Below, piece by piece: positions 33,389 to 42,513 of a DNA stretch of 64,000 bases. Position 1 is the first letter of the stretch. Each line of letters starts with the position of its first letter. Source of the stretch: Bacteroides faecalis. GTDB taxonomy: Bacteria > Bacteroidota > Bacteroidia > Bacteroidales > Bacteroidaceae. The notes below the pieces were generated by a model. That model was not told the origin of the DNA. It saw only the letters and a list, made by a program, of their open reading frames with translations, and searched no databases. Location: contig NZ_BHWB01000002.1 of assembly GCF_003865075.1 (NCBI RefSeq), positions 558,001-622,000 on the forward strand. Reading direction: 5' to 3'. A program made the translations under genes and the position numbers.

Positions 33389-35401
33389 TTATATTTTTTT
33401 CAGTACAATAGTTGCTTTATTCTTATCAATCATTTTGGTCCATATATCTTGTATCTGTTTGTATTTATCGACAGGGAATAGATAGGATTTCATACTGAAT
33501 AGATAATTCAAGCGGATCTGATTCTCTGCTTTCTCTATCATATATCTGCATTGCAGATCATTGTTGTCGTTTTTGATAAGTTGCGACTGGGGGAGCTCTT
33601 CCACTGTGTATCCTTCCGGAATAGTCAATGTGGATGATACTACAAAACTATATGGATAGGGGAACTCGACAGGAAGCACTCTTTCTGTCTGGAAGAAAGG
33701 ATTCTTGTCTACATGGGTGAAAATCATTGGATTAACATATAGCCGGTCTCCAGATGTTCCCGTTTTTATGGTGAAATCTGTTAATTCTTCCAATTGCGCG
33801 AGATCGTCAGAAATGTTTTGGATTTTCGTATTACTGAAGACACTCTTGTCATTTTCCTGAGAATCGGCTGATTCTTTTTTGTGTAGCTTCCGTCGCTGGA
33901 ATTCCAATGCCTGATGTCCGGTAAAGGAGGATTTACGCTTTCCTTTAATCTCTGTTCCTTCTATAGCAGCTTCAATGGTAACAAATACGGCACTATTTGA
34001 AATTTTAGTCAGATCCACCCATTTTTTTTCTTCGGCTTCCGGTGATCCAAGTATATACGCTTGGCTTACGGTTAGTTCAAGTGGCAATACATTGAGTGTA
34101 GGAATCTCCATCGAGCTGTCTAGGTAGATGTATTTCTTGTTGTCTTGATCGTAAACGGCAACAACAAATGTATTCAGTTTCTGAATAGAGGGATAATTGA
34201 TGGGAAGTATTCCTGCTGAACGGTGACTCATTACAACGGGATAGGCTGAGAAGCCGAAGTCCTTGAGTATGCTAATGAGCACGAAGTTTAGATCGGCATT
34301 ACTGCCTCTTTTTTCTTTTAACACTTTAGAAGGATTTATACCGTATAGTCTATAAGTACCATCCCATGCCAGATTCTTTCTCAGTACCTTAAATGCAGTG
34401 ATAATTTTTTGGTTGGTGGTCATGTCACTGGAAAAATCGCGTTTGGCTTCCTCTCTGAAAGGATTGGTCATCGCCATAAGCTGACCGAACGGTTCGTATT
34501 CGATATTCATAAGTCGTTTCTCTATATCCGACCACTTCTTGCTAATAGGACGGTATTCCTGTCCTGGAAAGTTGGTGCCTTGCATGTCGAAACTAATCTG
34601 TACTTTGTAATCTTCCGGACACCAGCAGTAGTCTTCCTTTTGTTTAATAGCTGGAAGGTTCTCGCTAGTGAAGGTTAATTGATCACAGTTTACGGAGAAT
34701 ACATCTGCCGAACCGGCTCCACCAGGTCCATAGTTGGACGCACGCATGGTGGTCTGTTTTTTATCTGTTTTTATCAGGTCGCTTCCACGACTTTCGATGT
34801 TGAAAATATATACCAGTGGAATGGTGACTTCGTACTGATTGTAAACCACCGGGATTTCTTGTTGCATAAACCAGTTGGGTATTTCGATATAACTGGTTGT
34901 TGTCATATAACGGTATTCAATTACCGTTCCGGCTTTTACTGCGGGAAGAGAGAATTTCAAGACTTTGATATTGGGATCTACTCGTTCGTCGGATATCAGG
35001 TCACTGGTGAGTGCAGTCTTGACAATCTTTCCATTTTCCATGTTATAACTGGCTCCGTCCAGTTTTTCTATTCTGTCAGCTTCTTTATGTGTGTCTGTAG
35101 GAGAGTAGTATGGAATGGCGACATCTGCGTAAGAGGTTCCTTGTGATTTCAGAATTTTCACTCGAATTACTTGTTCGGTATGTAATTTGAAAAAGTCATT
35201 GTAAGTGAAATAGGTTTTCCCCTGATGAAGAAGACATACGGCTGTAGCTGTGGTGTCGGGAGCATAAGTAATCAGGGATAATTCTTCTTTAGTGGGTTTG
35301 CCGTATTTCAAGTTGGGCTTGAGAACGGGATCGCTTTGTTGTGCTAGAACATACGATATGCACAGAAATAAATAAGTGTATAGTGTGAATAGTTTTTCCA
35401 T
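33389..35401 (-). CDS. DUF3857 / transglutaminase-like protein, catalytic residues lost
   Basis: 670 aa. Signal peptide 1-20 (VLAQ). Close relative of the middle gene: the nucleophile block is RGSNADLNFVLISIL, His block KLNTFVVAVY, Asp block YIYLDSSM, so Cys and His are again missing. First gene of the run and probably transcribed with the next two. It may act as a structural or binding partner of the catalytically intact paralogue; this is inference from the arrangement. Confidence 0.8.
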   Translation of the reverse strand: MEKLFTLYTYLFLCISYVLAQQSDPVLKPNLKYGKPTKEELSLITYAPDTTATAVCLLHQGKTYFTYNDFFKLHTEQVIRVKILKSQGTSYADVAIPYYSPTDTHKEADRIEKLDGASYNMENGKIVKTALTSDLISDERVDPNIKVLKFSLPAVKAGTVIEYRYMTTTSYIEIPNWFMQQEIPVVYNQYEVTIPLVYIFNIESRGSDLIKTDKKQTTMRASNYGPGGAGSADVFSVNCDQLTFTSENLPAIKQKEDYCWCPEDYKVQISFDMQGTNFPGQEYRPISKKWSDIEKRLMNIEYEPFGQLMAMTNPFREEAKRDFSSDMTTNQKIITAFKVLRKNLAWDGTYRLYGINPSKVLKEKRGSNADLNFVLISILKDFGFSAYPVVMSHRSAGILPINYPSIQKLNTFVVAVYDQDNKKYIYLDSSMEIPTLNVLPLELTVSQAYILGSPEAEEKKWVDLTKISNSAVFVTIEAAIEGTEIKGKRKSSFTGHQALEFQRRKLHKKESADSQENDKSVFSNTKIQNISDDLAQLEELTDFTIKTGTSGDRLYVNPMIFTHVDKNPFFQTERVLPVEFPYPYSFVVSSTLTIPEGYTVEELPQSQLIKNDNNDLQCRYMIEKAENQIRLNYLFSMKSYLFPVDKYKQIQDIWTKMIDKNKATIVLKKI

Positions 35402-35442
35402 ATTCTTGTGTGTTGTTTCATATTATCACAAATTTAGGAAAA

Positions 35443-35474
35443 AAAAAGAGAAAGAACCAAGCCTTTCTCTTTTT
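35443..35474 (-). terminator. Terminator downstream of ddh
   Basis: A 12-bp stem (35443-35454 with 35463-35474) with an 8-nt loop, and a run of T on the minus strand after the stem. It ends ddh and separates it from the DUF3857 run. Confidence 0.75.
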
Positions 35475-35497
35475 ATTTTCATCTTTAAAGCAAAGAT

Positions 35498-36397
35498 TTA
35501 TACGAGATGTCCGATCCACTCTTCGCGGTCGCCTGGAAGCAGGTCGATTACCGGAACTTCTACCATGGTATAACAACCCGGTTGCTGTTTCATAGAAGCG
35601 CGTGCTACGCATACTAATACTTGTGCAGTCAGTGCAGGATTGTTGATACGCATATTAAATTCGAATAACTGGTTTTGAGTTTTTCCTGATACTCCTTTGC
35701 GAGTCAAGTTTACACCGTGTCCCATATCAAGCAATGCATCTACGCTCGGAACGAGTTTCACATGTGTTTCGTCATTTACAAAATAAGGGTCTGCTTTGAT
35801 GGCTGCTGCTACTTCTTCAAACTTATATCCGTCTTTCAGTTCGATATATACCATACGGCGATGAATACCAGTTCCTGTCGGGATAGTCATAGATAAAGCG
35901 GCTTTCACTCCATCAACAGCTTTTACGGCAACAGTGTGTCCCATACTCATACCGGGACCGAAGTTGGTGTATGTGATACCTTTCGGAGCGATTGCTTCGA
36001 GCATCGTACGTACGATAGAGTCACTTCCCGGATCCCAGCCTGCAGATATGATCGATACAGCTCCATGTGCTTTGGCTGTAGCATTCAATGAACGGCGTAA
36101 ATCTACAATACCAGTATGAATGTCGAAGCTATCGACCGTATTAATACCCATTGCCAGGTATTCTTTGGCATATTTTTCTACGCTGCGAGTCGGAGTACAA
36201 AGTATGGCAACTTCTACACCTTCCAACTCTTTGATATCTTTCACTACTGCATAATTTGCTAGTTCTTCCGGCTTGTTTTCTGCTCCTGCACGACGAACAA
36301 CACCAGCTATTTCAAAATCTGGTGCAGCTTGAAGGGCCTCAAGTACATAGTGCCCGATATTGCCATAACCAACGATGGCGGCTCTTACTTTTTTCAT
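35498..36397 (-). CDS. ddh: meso-Diaminopimelate D-dehydrogenase
   Basis: 299 aa. An N-terminal Rossmann fold with VGYGNIGHYV binds NADP. The central block SIISAGWDPGSDSIVR, and GPGMSMGHTVAVKAVDGVK with TGTGIHRRMVYIEL, are the family signatures. It converts tetrahydrodipicolinate, ammonia and NADPH to meso-diaminopimelate in one step, bypassing the acylated branch of lysine and cell-wall synthesis. Cytoplasmic. A -7 TATTTTTG lies on the minus strand at 36440-36447, giving a leader of about 36 nt. Confidence 0.94.
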   Translation of the reverse strand: MKKVRAAIVGYGNIGHYVLEALQAAPDFEIAGVVRRAGAENKPEELANYAVVKDIKELEGVEVAILCTPTRSVEKYAKEYLAMGINTVDSFDIHTGIVDLRRSLNATAKAHGAVSIISAGWDPGSDSIVRTMLEAIAPKGITYTNFGPGMSMGHTVAVKAVDGVKAALSMTIPTGTGIHRRMVYIELKDGYKFEEVAAAIKADPYFVNDETHVKLVPSVDALLDMGHGVNLTRKGVSGKTQNQLFEFNMRINNPALTAQVLVCVARASMKQQPGCYTMVEVPVIDLLPGDREEWIGHLV

Positions 36398-36439
36398 CCT
36401 TTAATAGGTCTTAATGAACAAATTTCTTTCTAATTGCTG

Positions 36440-36447
36440 CAAAAATA
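36440..36447 (-). promoter_or_regulatory. -7 box of ddh
   Basis: The complement reads TATTTTTG, a perfect -7 consensus, 43 bp upstream of the ATG. The -33 element is unclear. Confidence 0.4.
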
Positions 36448-36554
36448 AACATTTTATTATAAACTATTGTTTTTCTGACTAATATTTTTTTTATTAGTTT
36501 AATGAGAATGTGTGTATTTATAGTTTTATTTATAGGTAAATAATTGGTAGAATA

Positions 36555-37490
36555 ATGAAAGTAGTAGCATTTATGAAACAAGTAGCCGATCGGTTACAAA
36601 TGGAAGGGAACTTTGGTACTGCTCACGTCTATCGTAGTAGTCTCAATGCCATTATTGCTTATCATGGGAAAAAAGATTTTAGTTTTTCACAAGTAAATCC
36701 GGAATGGTTGAAAGGGTTCGAAATACAACTTCGTAGTCGTGGATGTAGTTGGAATACGGTTTCAACTTATTTGCGTACGTTTCGGGCTGTTTATAATCGT
36801 GCGGTAGATAGAAGTATAGCGGTTTATGTGCCGCATCTCTTCCGTTCTGTGTATACCGGTACACGCGCCGATCGTAAACGGGCATTGGGTGGAGAGGATA
36901 TAAAAAAGGTGTTCGCAAAATTACCTCATTCGCACAAAGGACGCTGTTCTTTGGAAAGTGCACAAGAGTTGTTTATCCTGATGTTTCTGCTTCGTGGTCT
37001 TCCTTTTGTTGATCTTGCGTATTTGCGTAAAAGTGATCTGCGTGGTAATGTCATTACATATCGCAGGCGTAAAACAGGAAGTCCTTTGGCGGTGACATTG
37101 ACTCCGGAAGCAATGGTACTTTTGCGTAGGCATATCAGCCGAGATGCAACTTCTCCGTATTTATTCCCATTGCTGACCAGTGAGGAGGGGACGAAAGAAG
37201 CTTATCGCGAATATCAACTGGCTTTGCGCAATTTCAACAAACAGTTGGCGTTGCTTGGTAAGATATTGAGATTGGGTGATAAACTTAGTTCGTATACAGC
37301 GCGCCATACATGGGCAACTACAGCATATTACTGTGAGATCCATCCCGGAATTATTTCAGAGGCTATGGGACATTCGTCGATTACGGTGACTGAAACTTAT
37401 CTCAAACCTTTTCAGAATAAGAAAATAGATGAAGCTAATAAACAGGTAATAGAGTTTATAAGATATTCAGTTCCTGTTGTAGCATTCTGA
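36555..37490 (+). CDS. Tyrosine recombinase, candidate invertase of the adjacent switch
   Basis: 311 aa. SAM-like core-binding domain (about 1-100) and catalytic domain (about 110-300) with Arg147 in LLRGLPFVDLAY, Lys173 in YRRRKTG, Arg250 in SYTARHTWAT, His273 in MGHSSITV and nucleophile Tyr282 in TETYL. The histidine of the HxxR motif is replaced (Ser-Tyr-Thr-Ala-Arg), which is usual in Bacteroides recombinases. Its gene ends 10 bp before the left inverted repeat of a 251-bp invertible segment, so it is the likely enzyme that flips it; the related family in Bacteroides controls capsule and S-layer promoters. Confidence 0.88.
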   Translation: MKVVAFMKQVADRLQMEGNFGTAHVYRSSLNAIIAYHGKKDFSFSQVNPEWLKGFEIQLRSRGCSWNTVSTYLRTFRAVYNRAVDRSIAVYVPHLFRSVYTGTRADRKRALGGEDIKKVFAKLPHSHKGRCSLESAQELFILMFLLRGLPFVDLAYLRKSDLRGNVITYRRRKTGSPLAVTLTPEAMVLLRRHISRDATSPYLFPLLTSEEGTKEAYREYQLALRNFNKQLALLGKILRLGDKLSSYTARHTWATTAYYCEIHPGIISEAMGHSSITVTETYLKPFQNKKIDEANKQVIEFIRYSVPVVAF

Positions 37491-37500
37491 ATATTAGTCT

Positions 37501-37524
37501 GTTACTTCGTAGGTAACAGGCGGA
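37501..37524 (+). repeat. Left inverted repeat of the invertible segment
   Basis: 24 bp, perfect reverse complement of 37776-37799; with one mismatch the arms extend 3 bp further outward (to 37498 and 37802). It begins 10 bp after the recombinase stop. Confidence 0.92.
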
Positions 37525-37775
37525 ATAATGCTGCAAAGATGGATATATTTTGGAAAACATGCAAACAAAATAGATTTTTTTTCATATAAATTGCTAAAAA
37601 TGCTTGTAGCACGATAAAACGGTGGATGTCTTGCTCTTTGGTTTGCTATTGAACTCTCGATTTAGATAAAAGACTTCCCTCCCCTCTGCTGTGCTTGGGA
37701 AGCAGGGGTAAAAATGTTTTCATGTCTGATCATTGTTTTTTCATACTAATTAGATTCTGCTGGATGTAAAACGCA
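37525..37775. promoter_or_regulatory. 251-bp invertible promoter segment, OFF orientation in this assembly
   Basis: Non-coding DNA between 24-bp inverted repeats. On the minus strand near the left repeat there is TTTG followed, 20 bp later, by CATCTTTG (one mismatch to TAnnTTTG); it reads leftward, toward the end of the recombinase gene, and would start just before the repeat. No comparable plus-strand promoter is found near the right repeat. After inversion the same promoter would face the lipoprotein gene at 37861. The inference of OFF rests on promoter reading alone. Confidence 0.75.
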
Positions 37776-37799
37776 TCCGCCTGTTACCTACGAAGTAAC
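37776..37799 (-). repeat. Right inverted repeat of the invertible segment
   Basis: 24 bp, reverse complement of 37501-37524; 61 bp upstream of the lipoprotein ATG. Confidence 0.92.
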
Positions 37800-37860
37800 G
37801 GAATAATATTATTGAAACGTAGTGTTTAATAATATATTATTAATGTAATTTTAAGTAGTT

Positions 37861-40764
37861 ATGAAAAAAAAGTTTGTTAAAGTGATGCTCTTCGGAGCAT
37901 TAGCGCTTGCGACAACGGCAACTGTGACAAGTTGTAAAGATTACGATGATGACGTGTCCAACTTGCAAGAACAGATTGACAAGATCACATCGAACAATCC
38001 TGTGAGTGTAGCTGATATGAAAGCTGCTGTCAATGCTGCTAAATCCGAACTGGAAACTCAGTTGGCCACTGTGAAGAGTAATCTGGAAAATAAGGATGCT
38101 CAGATTTCCGAATTGACATCAAAGATTTCTAATCTGGAAAAAGTCTTGGAGAATGCTGCCGACAAAGAAGCAGTCAATGAATTGACTACTGAATTGACTA
38201 ATACCAAGAATGATTTGTCAGCTCTTCAAAGCCTTCAGGCATCTGATATTGAAAAATTGGAAGATAAAATCTCCGAACTTGAAGGTTTGTCTACAGATCT
38301 GGAAAGTTTGAAGGCTACTTTTGCAACAAAAGCAGAACTCGCAAACTATGTTGAGTCTCAGGAACTTTCCGGTATTATCAGCCAGGAAATTGTTGATGCT
38401 TTAGGTGATAACGGTAAGATTGCAACTGCCATCAATGACGCGATCCAGACAAAGGTATTGGTAACTCTGGGTGGTATGAGTGAAGTTGCCAAACTTGCAG
38501 GAGCAGATGGTACGGTAGCGGATGTCATCAAAAATATTTATGATGTTATCAACAACGATAAGACAGGTATTCTTGCTAAATTAGTAGAACTGAAGGATTA
38601 TCAGGATGCATTGGAAACAAAAGCTGTTGCCGAAGGTTTCGAAAGCGTAGAAAAGGTGATCGCTAAGGTGAAGGAATTACAGGAGAACTATACACAACTT
38701 TATGCAAGCGATCAGTTTAAGAATGCTGTAAATACTGAAGTTGCAAGTATTATCAATGCTCAACTGAAGGATGCGGATACAGCTTTAGGAGGTTTGAAAC
38801 AAGAGTTGGTGAGCTTGGGCATTGCTATTAATAGCATGATTCAGAGTGTGGTATTTATTCCTTCTACTGTAGATCGTAGCGTGGATTTCTATACTTTGTA
38901 CGCAAAGACTACGGATGTTAATTCTGCTGATCAATATGTAGTAGCTGCAAAGAGCGTGAATACTCAAAAAATGGAATTCCGCATTTCTCCGGCTTCTGCT
39001 GTATCATCTGTAGAAGATTTCAATAAAAAATATACTATTAGCCTGAATGCAGAAGAACGTCCTAACTGGACTCGTAGTGTAAATGAGTTTGATGTGAAAG
39101 TAGAAAGCTATAATGCTGGTATATTGACCGTCAGTCTGACTACAACAGGTTCAACAAGCCATGCCGTTTCTTTGAATATTGATAGTAAAGAAGATGAAGA
39201 CGGTAACGCTGGTTTGACTCCGACTCATGTTTCTTCTGATTATCTGGCTGTAATTCAGTCTAACTATTATTTGAAGACTGCTTACTATACTGTAGCCACT
39301 GCTAAAGTTGGAGAAATCGTTTATGATGCTCCTAAAGCAGTTGATTTCTCTAAAGCTGGTGTATTGACGATTGATTATACAACATCAACAGACGCTACTG
39401 CACAGACACAAACGAAAGCATTTAGTGAGTTAAACGTGGAAAATATTTTTGTGACTACTTATTCTTTGGAAGGTACTGACAAGAATCTTTTTGATGTATC
39501 GAATGAAAAAGGTACAGCCGGTAGCGTAAGCTTGAAGAAAGCAAACGAAGGAGTAGTGGATCTGATTGGCAAAAATGCTACAGTAAAAGCTAATGTGGCT
39601 TTGAAGGATAACACTTACACAATGGAGGTTGCTCCTGCTACAGCTGCAAATCCTCAAACTTTGGGTACTGTAACTGTCATTCGTGAGACTAAAAATCTGA
39701 GTCATGCTTATAATGCATTGGATATAGTATGGGCGAACACAGATCAGACAAAAGTTTTGCCTTCTTCTGAAATATACAGAGATCCGAGCGTGAATATCCC
39801 TGTAGCTGACTATCAGGCTTTGACTGTAAAAGAACGCCCGACAACCGGAGTATACTTTGTTGTTGGATCAGGTAACGAACTGACTGTAAACGTACCTGCA
39901 GGTATTGCTGCCGGTGATTATACTGCAAAAATTGTATTTGAATCTGTATCTGACGGTTATACAGTAACAGTTACAGCTCCTGTGAAAGTAGCTTATCCTG
40001 CATTGGAAACTTTGACATTTGACAATGTATTATGGAGTAGCTCTACAGGTGTTAATCTGGAATTGACTCCGACTCCGGACAGTAGTAAACCTAATGGTAT
40101 CACTGTTTCATATGACTTAAAGTCTGTATTTAGCAATTATGATAACGTGCAAGAATCTTTACCTGCCGGTGGTTCTATCGAAATTACTATACCGAATAAG
40201 GATAACTTTGAAGGTTTGACTTTCACTACTACTACATTGGCTTTCAACAAAGATCAATTCAAGAAAAAAGATGGCGTAACAGAAAACGTTAAGATGAAAG
40301 CAGTAGTTAAATTAGGTACTACAGCTGTTCAAACATTGGAATCTGATATCACAATTGCTAAGATTAGTGGTACTTGGAAAGCTGGTAAGACTGCTGTAAC
40401 ATTGACTGACAGAGCTGCTACAATTAACTTGGCTGACGGTTTTGTTTGGAGTGATTATCGTGGCAAAACTATGTGGGAAAAGGGTAATGCTATTATAGGT
40501 GGTGATAACTTTGCTGCTAATGCAAACGCTCTTTTGGTATATGGTCTGTCTGCTCCTACATTTAGCATTGTTGGAAGTACTTCTGATAAATATTTGACTG
40601 TTACTCCAGAAGGTAAGATTAGTTTCACTACTATCGGTAAGGGTTATTCATTTGTTAATGACTATACCATTAAGGTGAAAGTGACTGCTACTTCTCAGTG
40701 GGGTACAATCACTGGATACAATGATGCAAGTAGCATTATTACAGTAACCGTTCCTAAGAACTAA
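37861..40764 (+). CDS. S-layer-type surface lipoprotein, phase-variable
   Basis: 967 aa. The lipoprotein signal ends in VTSCKDYDDD (Cys25). A long coiled coil follows (about 30-330: LQEQIDKI..., repeated SNLENKDAQISELTSKI style heptads), then beta-rich, threonine-rich domains to the end. The N-terminus and coiled coil match the family that includes B. thetaiotaomicron BT1927, reported as a phase-variable S-layer protein. It sits directly behind an invertible segment, the same arrangement. It should coat the outer surface when the switch is ON. A terminator-like hairpin follows at 40774-40800. Confidence 0.8.
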   Translation: MKKKFVKVMLFGALALATTATVTSCKDYDDDVSNLQEQIDKITSNNPVSVADMKAAVNAAKSELETQLATVKSNLENKDAQISELTSKISNLEKVLENAADKEAVNELTTELTNTKNDLSALQSLQASDIEKLEDKISELEGLSTDLESLKATFATKAELANYVESQELSGIISQEIVDALGDNGKIATAINDAIQTKVLVTLGGMSEVAKLAGADGTVADVIKNIYDVINNDKTGILAKLVELKDYQDALETKAVAEGFESVEKVIAKVKELQENYTQLYASDQFKNAVNTEVASIINAQLKDADTALGGLKQELVSLGIAINSMIQSVVFIPSTVDRSVDFYTLYAKTTDVNSADQYVVAAKSVNTQKMEFRISPASAVSSVEDFNKKYTISLNAEERPNWTRSVNEFDVKVESYNAGILTVSLTTTGSTSHAVSLNIDSKEDEDGNAGLTPTHVSSDYLAVIQSNYYLKTAYYTVATAKVGEIVYDAPKAVDFSKAGVLTIDYTTSTDATAQTQTKAFSELNVENIFVTTYSLEGTDKNLFDVSNEKGTAGSVSLKKANEGVVDLIGKNATVKANVALKDNTYTMEVAPATAANPQTLGTVTVIRETKNLSHAYNALDIVWANTDQTKVLPSSEIYRDPSVNIPVADYQALTVKERPTTGVYFVVGSGNELTVNVPAGIAAGDYTAKIVFESVSDGYTVTVTAPVKVAYPALETLTFDNVLWSSSTGVNLELTPTPDSSKPNGITVSYDLKSVFSNYDNVQESLPAGGSIEITIPNKDNFEGLTFTTTTLAFNKDQFKKKDGVTENVKMKAVVKLGTTAVQTLESDITIAKISGTWKAGKTAVTLTDRAATINLADGFVWSDYRGKTMWEKGNAIIGGDNFAANANALLVYGLSAPTFSIVGSTSDKYLTVTPEGKISFTTIGKGYSFVNDYTIKVKVTATSQWGTITGYNDASSIITVTVPKN

Positions 40765-40773
40765 AAGAATAGG

Positions 40774-40800
40774 ATGCCTTTCCATTTCTGTGGGAGGCAT
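40774..40800 (+). terminator. Hairpin after the S-layer-type gene
   Basis: ATGCCT (40774-40779) pairs with AGGCAT (40795-40800), extended by CCA/TGG with small bulges, followed by T-rich sequence. It is 10 bp past the stop. Confidence 0.6.
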
Positions 40801-40830
40801 TCTTCTTTTGGAAGAAAATAATAATCTATG

Positions 40831-40856
40831 AGGGTATTTCCGAATGAGAATACCCT
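40831..40856 (+). terminator. Second hairpin, AGGGTATT/AATACCCT
   Basis: An 8-bp stem (40831-40838 with 40849-40856) followed by TATTTTAATTTT. A backup terminator for the same gene, or a leader element for the next. Confidence 0.55.
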
Positions 40857-40991
40857 TATTTTAATTTTGTTTGATAGCGAAGGGATTCTTCTAAATACTT
40901 TTTTAATTCCCCACTAATTTAGAAGATGCAATTCCTGGGACTGATGAAGAATTCTGTGCTTGAGAAAGTCTGGCTTTATTTATGGTCCTTT

Positions 40992-41029
40992 AAGAGGGTG
41001 GTTGAAATTTTCCCTGATACCACCCTCTT
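40992..41029 (+). terminator. Strong hairpin-T terminator upstream of the MFS gene
   Basis: A perfect 11-bp stem (40992-41002 with 41019-41029) then TTTTTTATTTT. It lies inside the upstream extension of the MFS reading frame, which argues that the frame before 41158 is not translated. It could end readthrough or serve as an attenuator. Confidence 0.75.
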
Positions 41030-41157
41030 TTTTATTTTGGAGATTTAATGGAGACATCTTCTCTTTTACCATAATTTGGAAATATGGTATTCTATTACAC
41101 AACCTTTTTTTAGAGAGGTTGTTCCTTAATCAGTTATACAATAAAAATTATCTCGTT

Positions 41158-42426
41158 ATGATCCAGAATAATAATCGGAGTAAAGTGATTAATGTGTTTG
41201 TCGTGTTTATAGTCATGTTGATTCTTTACTTCATCGTGGGACTTTTTACGGTCATCAATCAGCAGTTTCAGATACCATTACAAACAGCTATGTTACTTCA
41301 CGATGGCAATATTACAAATGCGTTGGTTACCATGTTAAATTTCTCTTGGTTTCTTGCCTATCCTTTGTCTGAGGGATTCGGGACGCGCTGGTTAGAAAAG
41401 TATGGGTATCGGAAAACATCTTTTCTTGCATTACTGATACTTGTCGTTGGATTAGCGATTTATGAAGCAGCTGTACTTTTTCATATATATACTCCGGTAC
41501 AAGTTTCAATTGTCGGAAACGAGATATCTCTCGGATTCTTCATTTTCTTGATCGGCTCTTTTGTAATCGGTATGTCTGCGACTGTTTTACAAGTGGTACT
41601 CAATCTATATCTTGCTGTTTGCCAGATCGGTAATACTACAGCTTTACAACGACAAATGATAGGAGGAACAAGCAATTCGATTGGTATGGCTATTGCACCA
41701 CTTGTTATTAGTTATTTGATTTTTCGCGGAACGCCTTTGCATGATATTACTACGAAACAATTTATTCTTCCGCTTCTCATATTAATATTATTGATGTTGA
41801 TTGTTGCGATCTTCGTGAGCAAAATACAAATGCCAACTATCGATAATATCCGGCAAGCACCGGGAGAGACACTTGAAAAAAGTGTATGGTCTTTCCGACA
41901 TTTCAAATTAGGGGTATGGGGTATTTTCTTTTATGTCGGCATTGAGGTTGCCGTTGGAGCAAATGTGAATATGTATGCATCTGAATTGGGAGGATCGTTT
42001 GCAGTCAATGCTACCCATATGGCTGCTTTATATTGGGGATTACTGTTGTTAGGACGTTTTCTAGGTTCTTTTATTAAGAGGGTATCTTCTGAAAAGCAAC
42101 TGGTAGTTGCCTCTATAGGAGCCATTGTGTTACTTGTGTTGGCTATGTTGGCAGCAAATCCATGGATATTGACAGGAGTAGGCTTTTTTCATTCTGTTAT
42201 GTGGCCGGCTATCTTCACACTGGCAACCGATAAGCTTGGAAAATATACGACTAAAGCATCCGGAGTATTAACAATGGGTGTGATTGGTGGCGGTATTATC
42301 CCTTTCTTACAAGGAATTTTTGCAGATTTAATGGGTGGCAATTGGTATTGGACATGGGTACTCGTTATTGCAGGGGAAGTCTATATATTGTATTATGGTT
42401 TGAAAGGATACCGATTGAGGAATTAG
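41158..42426 (+). CDS. MFS sugar transporter (FHS/FucP-like)
   Basis: 422 aa with about 12 transmembrane helices. The start is taken at the ATG of MIQNNNRSKVINVFVV; the reading frame extends 66 codons upstream, but that part crosses a terminator hairpin. Family features include NFSWFLAYPLSEGFGTRW and a GIEVAVGANVNMYASELG segment. Members of this fucose/glucose-galactose permease family symport monosaccharides with protons across the inner membrane. The sugar here is unknown. Confidence 0.85.
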   Translation: MIQNNNRSKVINVFVVFIVMLILYFIVGLFTVINQQFQIPLQTAMLLHDGNITNALVTMLNFSWFLAYPLSEGFGTRWLEKYGYRKTSFLALLILVVGLAIYEAAVLFHIYTPVQVSIVGNEISLGFFIFLIGSFVIGMSATVLQVVLNLYLAVCQIGNTTALQRQMIGGTSNSIGMAIAPLVISYLIFRGTPLHDITTKQFILPLLILILLMLIVAIFVSKIQMPTIDNIRQAPGETLEKSVWSFRHFKLGVWGIFFYVGIEVAVGANVNMYASELGGSFAVNATHMAALYWGLLLLGRFLGSFIKRVSSEKQLVVASIGAIVLLVLAMLAANPWILTGVGFFHSVMWPAIFTLATDKLGKYTTKASGVLTMGVIGGGIIPFLQGIFADLMGGNWYWTWVLVIAGEVYILYYGLKGYRLRN

Positions 42427-42474
42427 ACATCTGCTGTTGTGCATGAAAAATGTTTTTATTGCTAATAAACTTCA

Positions 42475-42506
42475 TTTGCGAGGCTGAAAAATAAAGTATA
42501 CATTTG
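42475..42506 (+). promoter_or_regulatory. Promoter of ruvA
   Basis: A -33 TTTG (42475-42478) and a perfect -7 TACATTTG (42499-42506) with 20-bp spacing. The predicted start is at about 42512-42515, on top of the ruvA ATG (42514), so the mRNA would be leaderless or nearly so. Confidence 0.65.
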
Positions 42507-42513
42507 TCCCATT

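Noticed and set aside
37681..37710. Hairpin in the invertible segment (CCCCTCTGCT paired with AGCAGGGG)
   Set aside because: The stem needs a 2-nt bulge and lacks a convincing T-run; it could be a weak terminator, but I do not call it.
40960..41157. 66-codon N-terminal extension of the MFS transporter
   Set aside because: It crosses a perfect hairpin-T terminator, and the family start fits the ATG at 41158.
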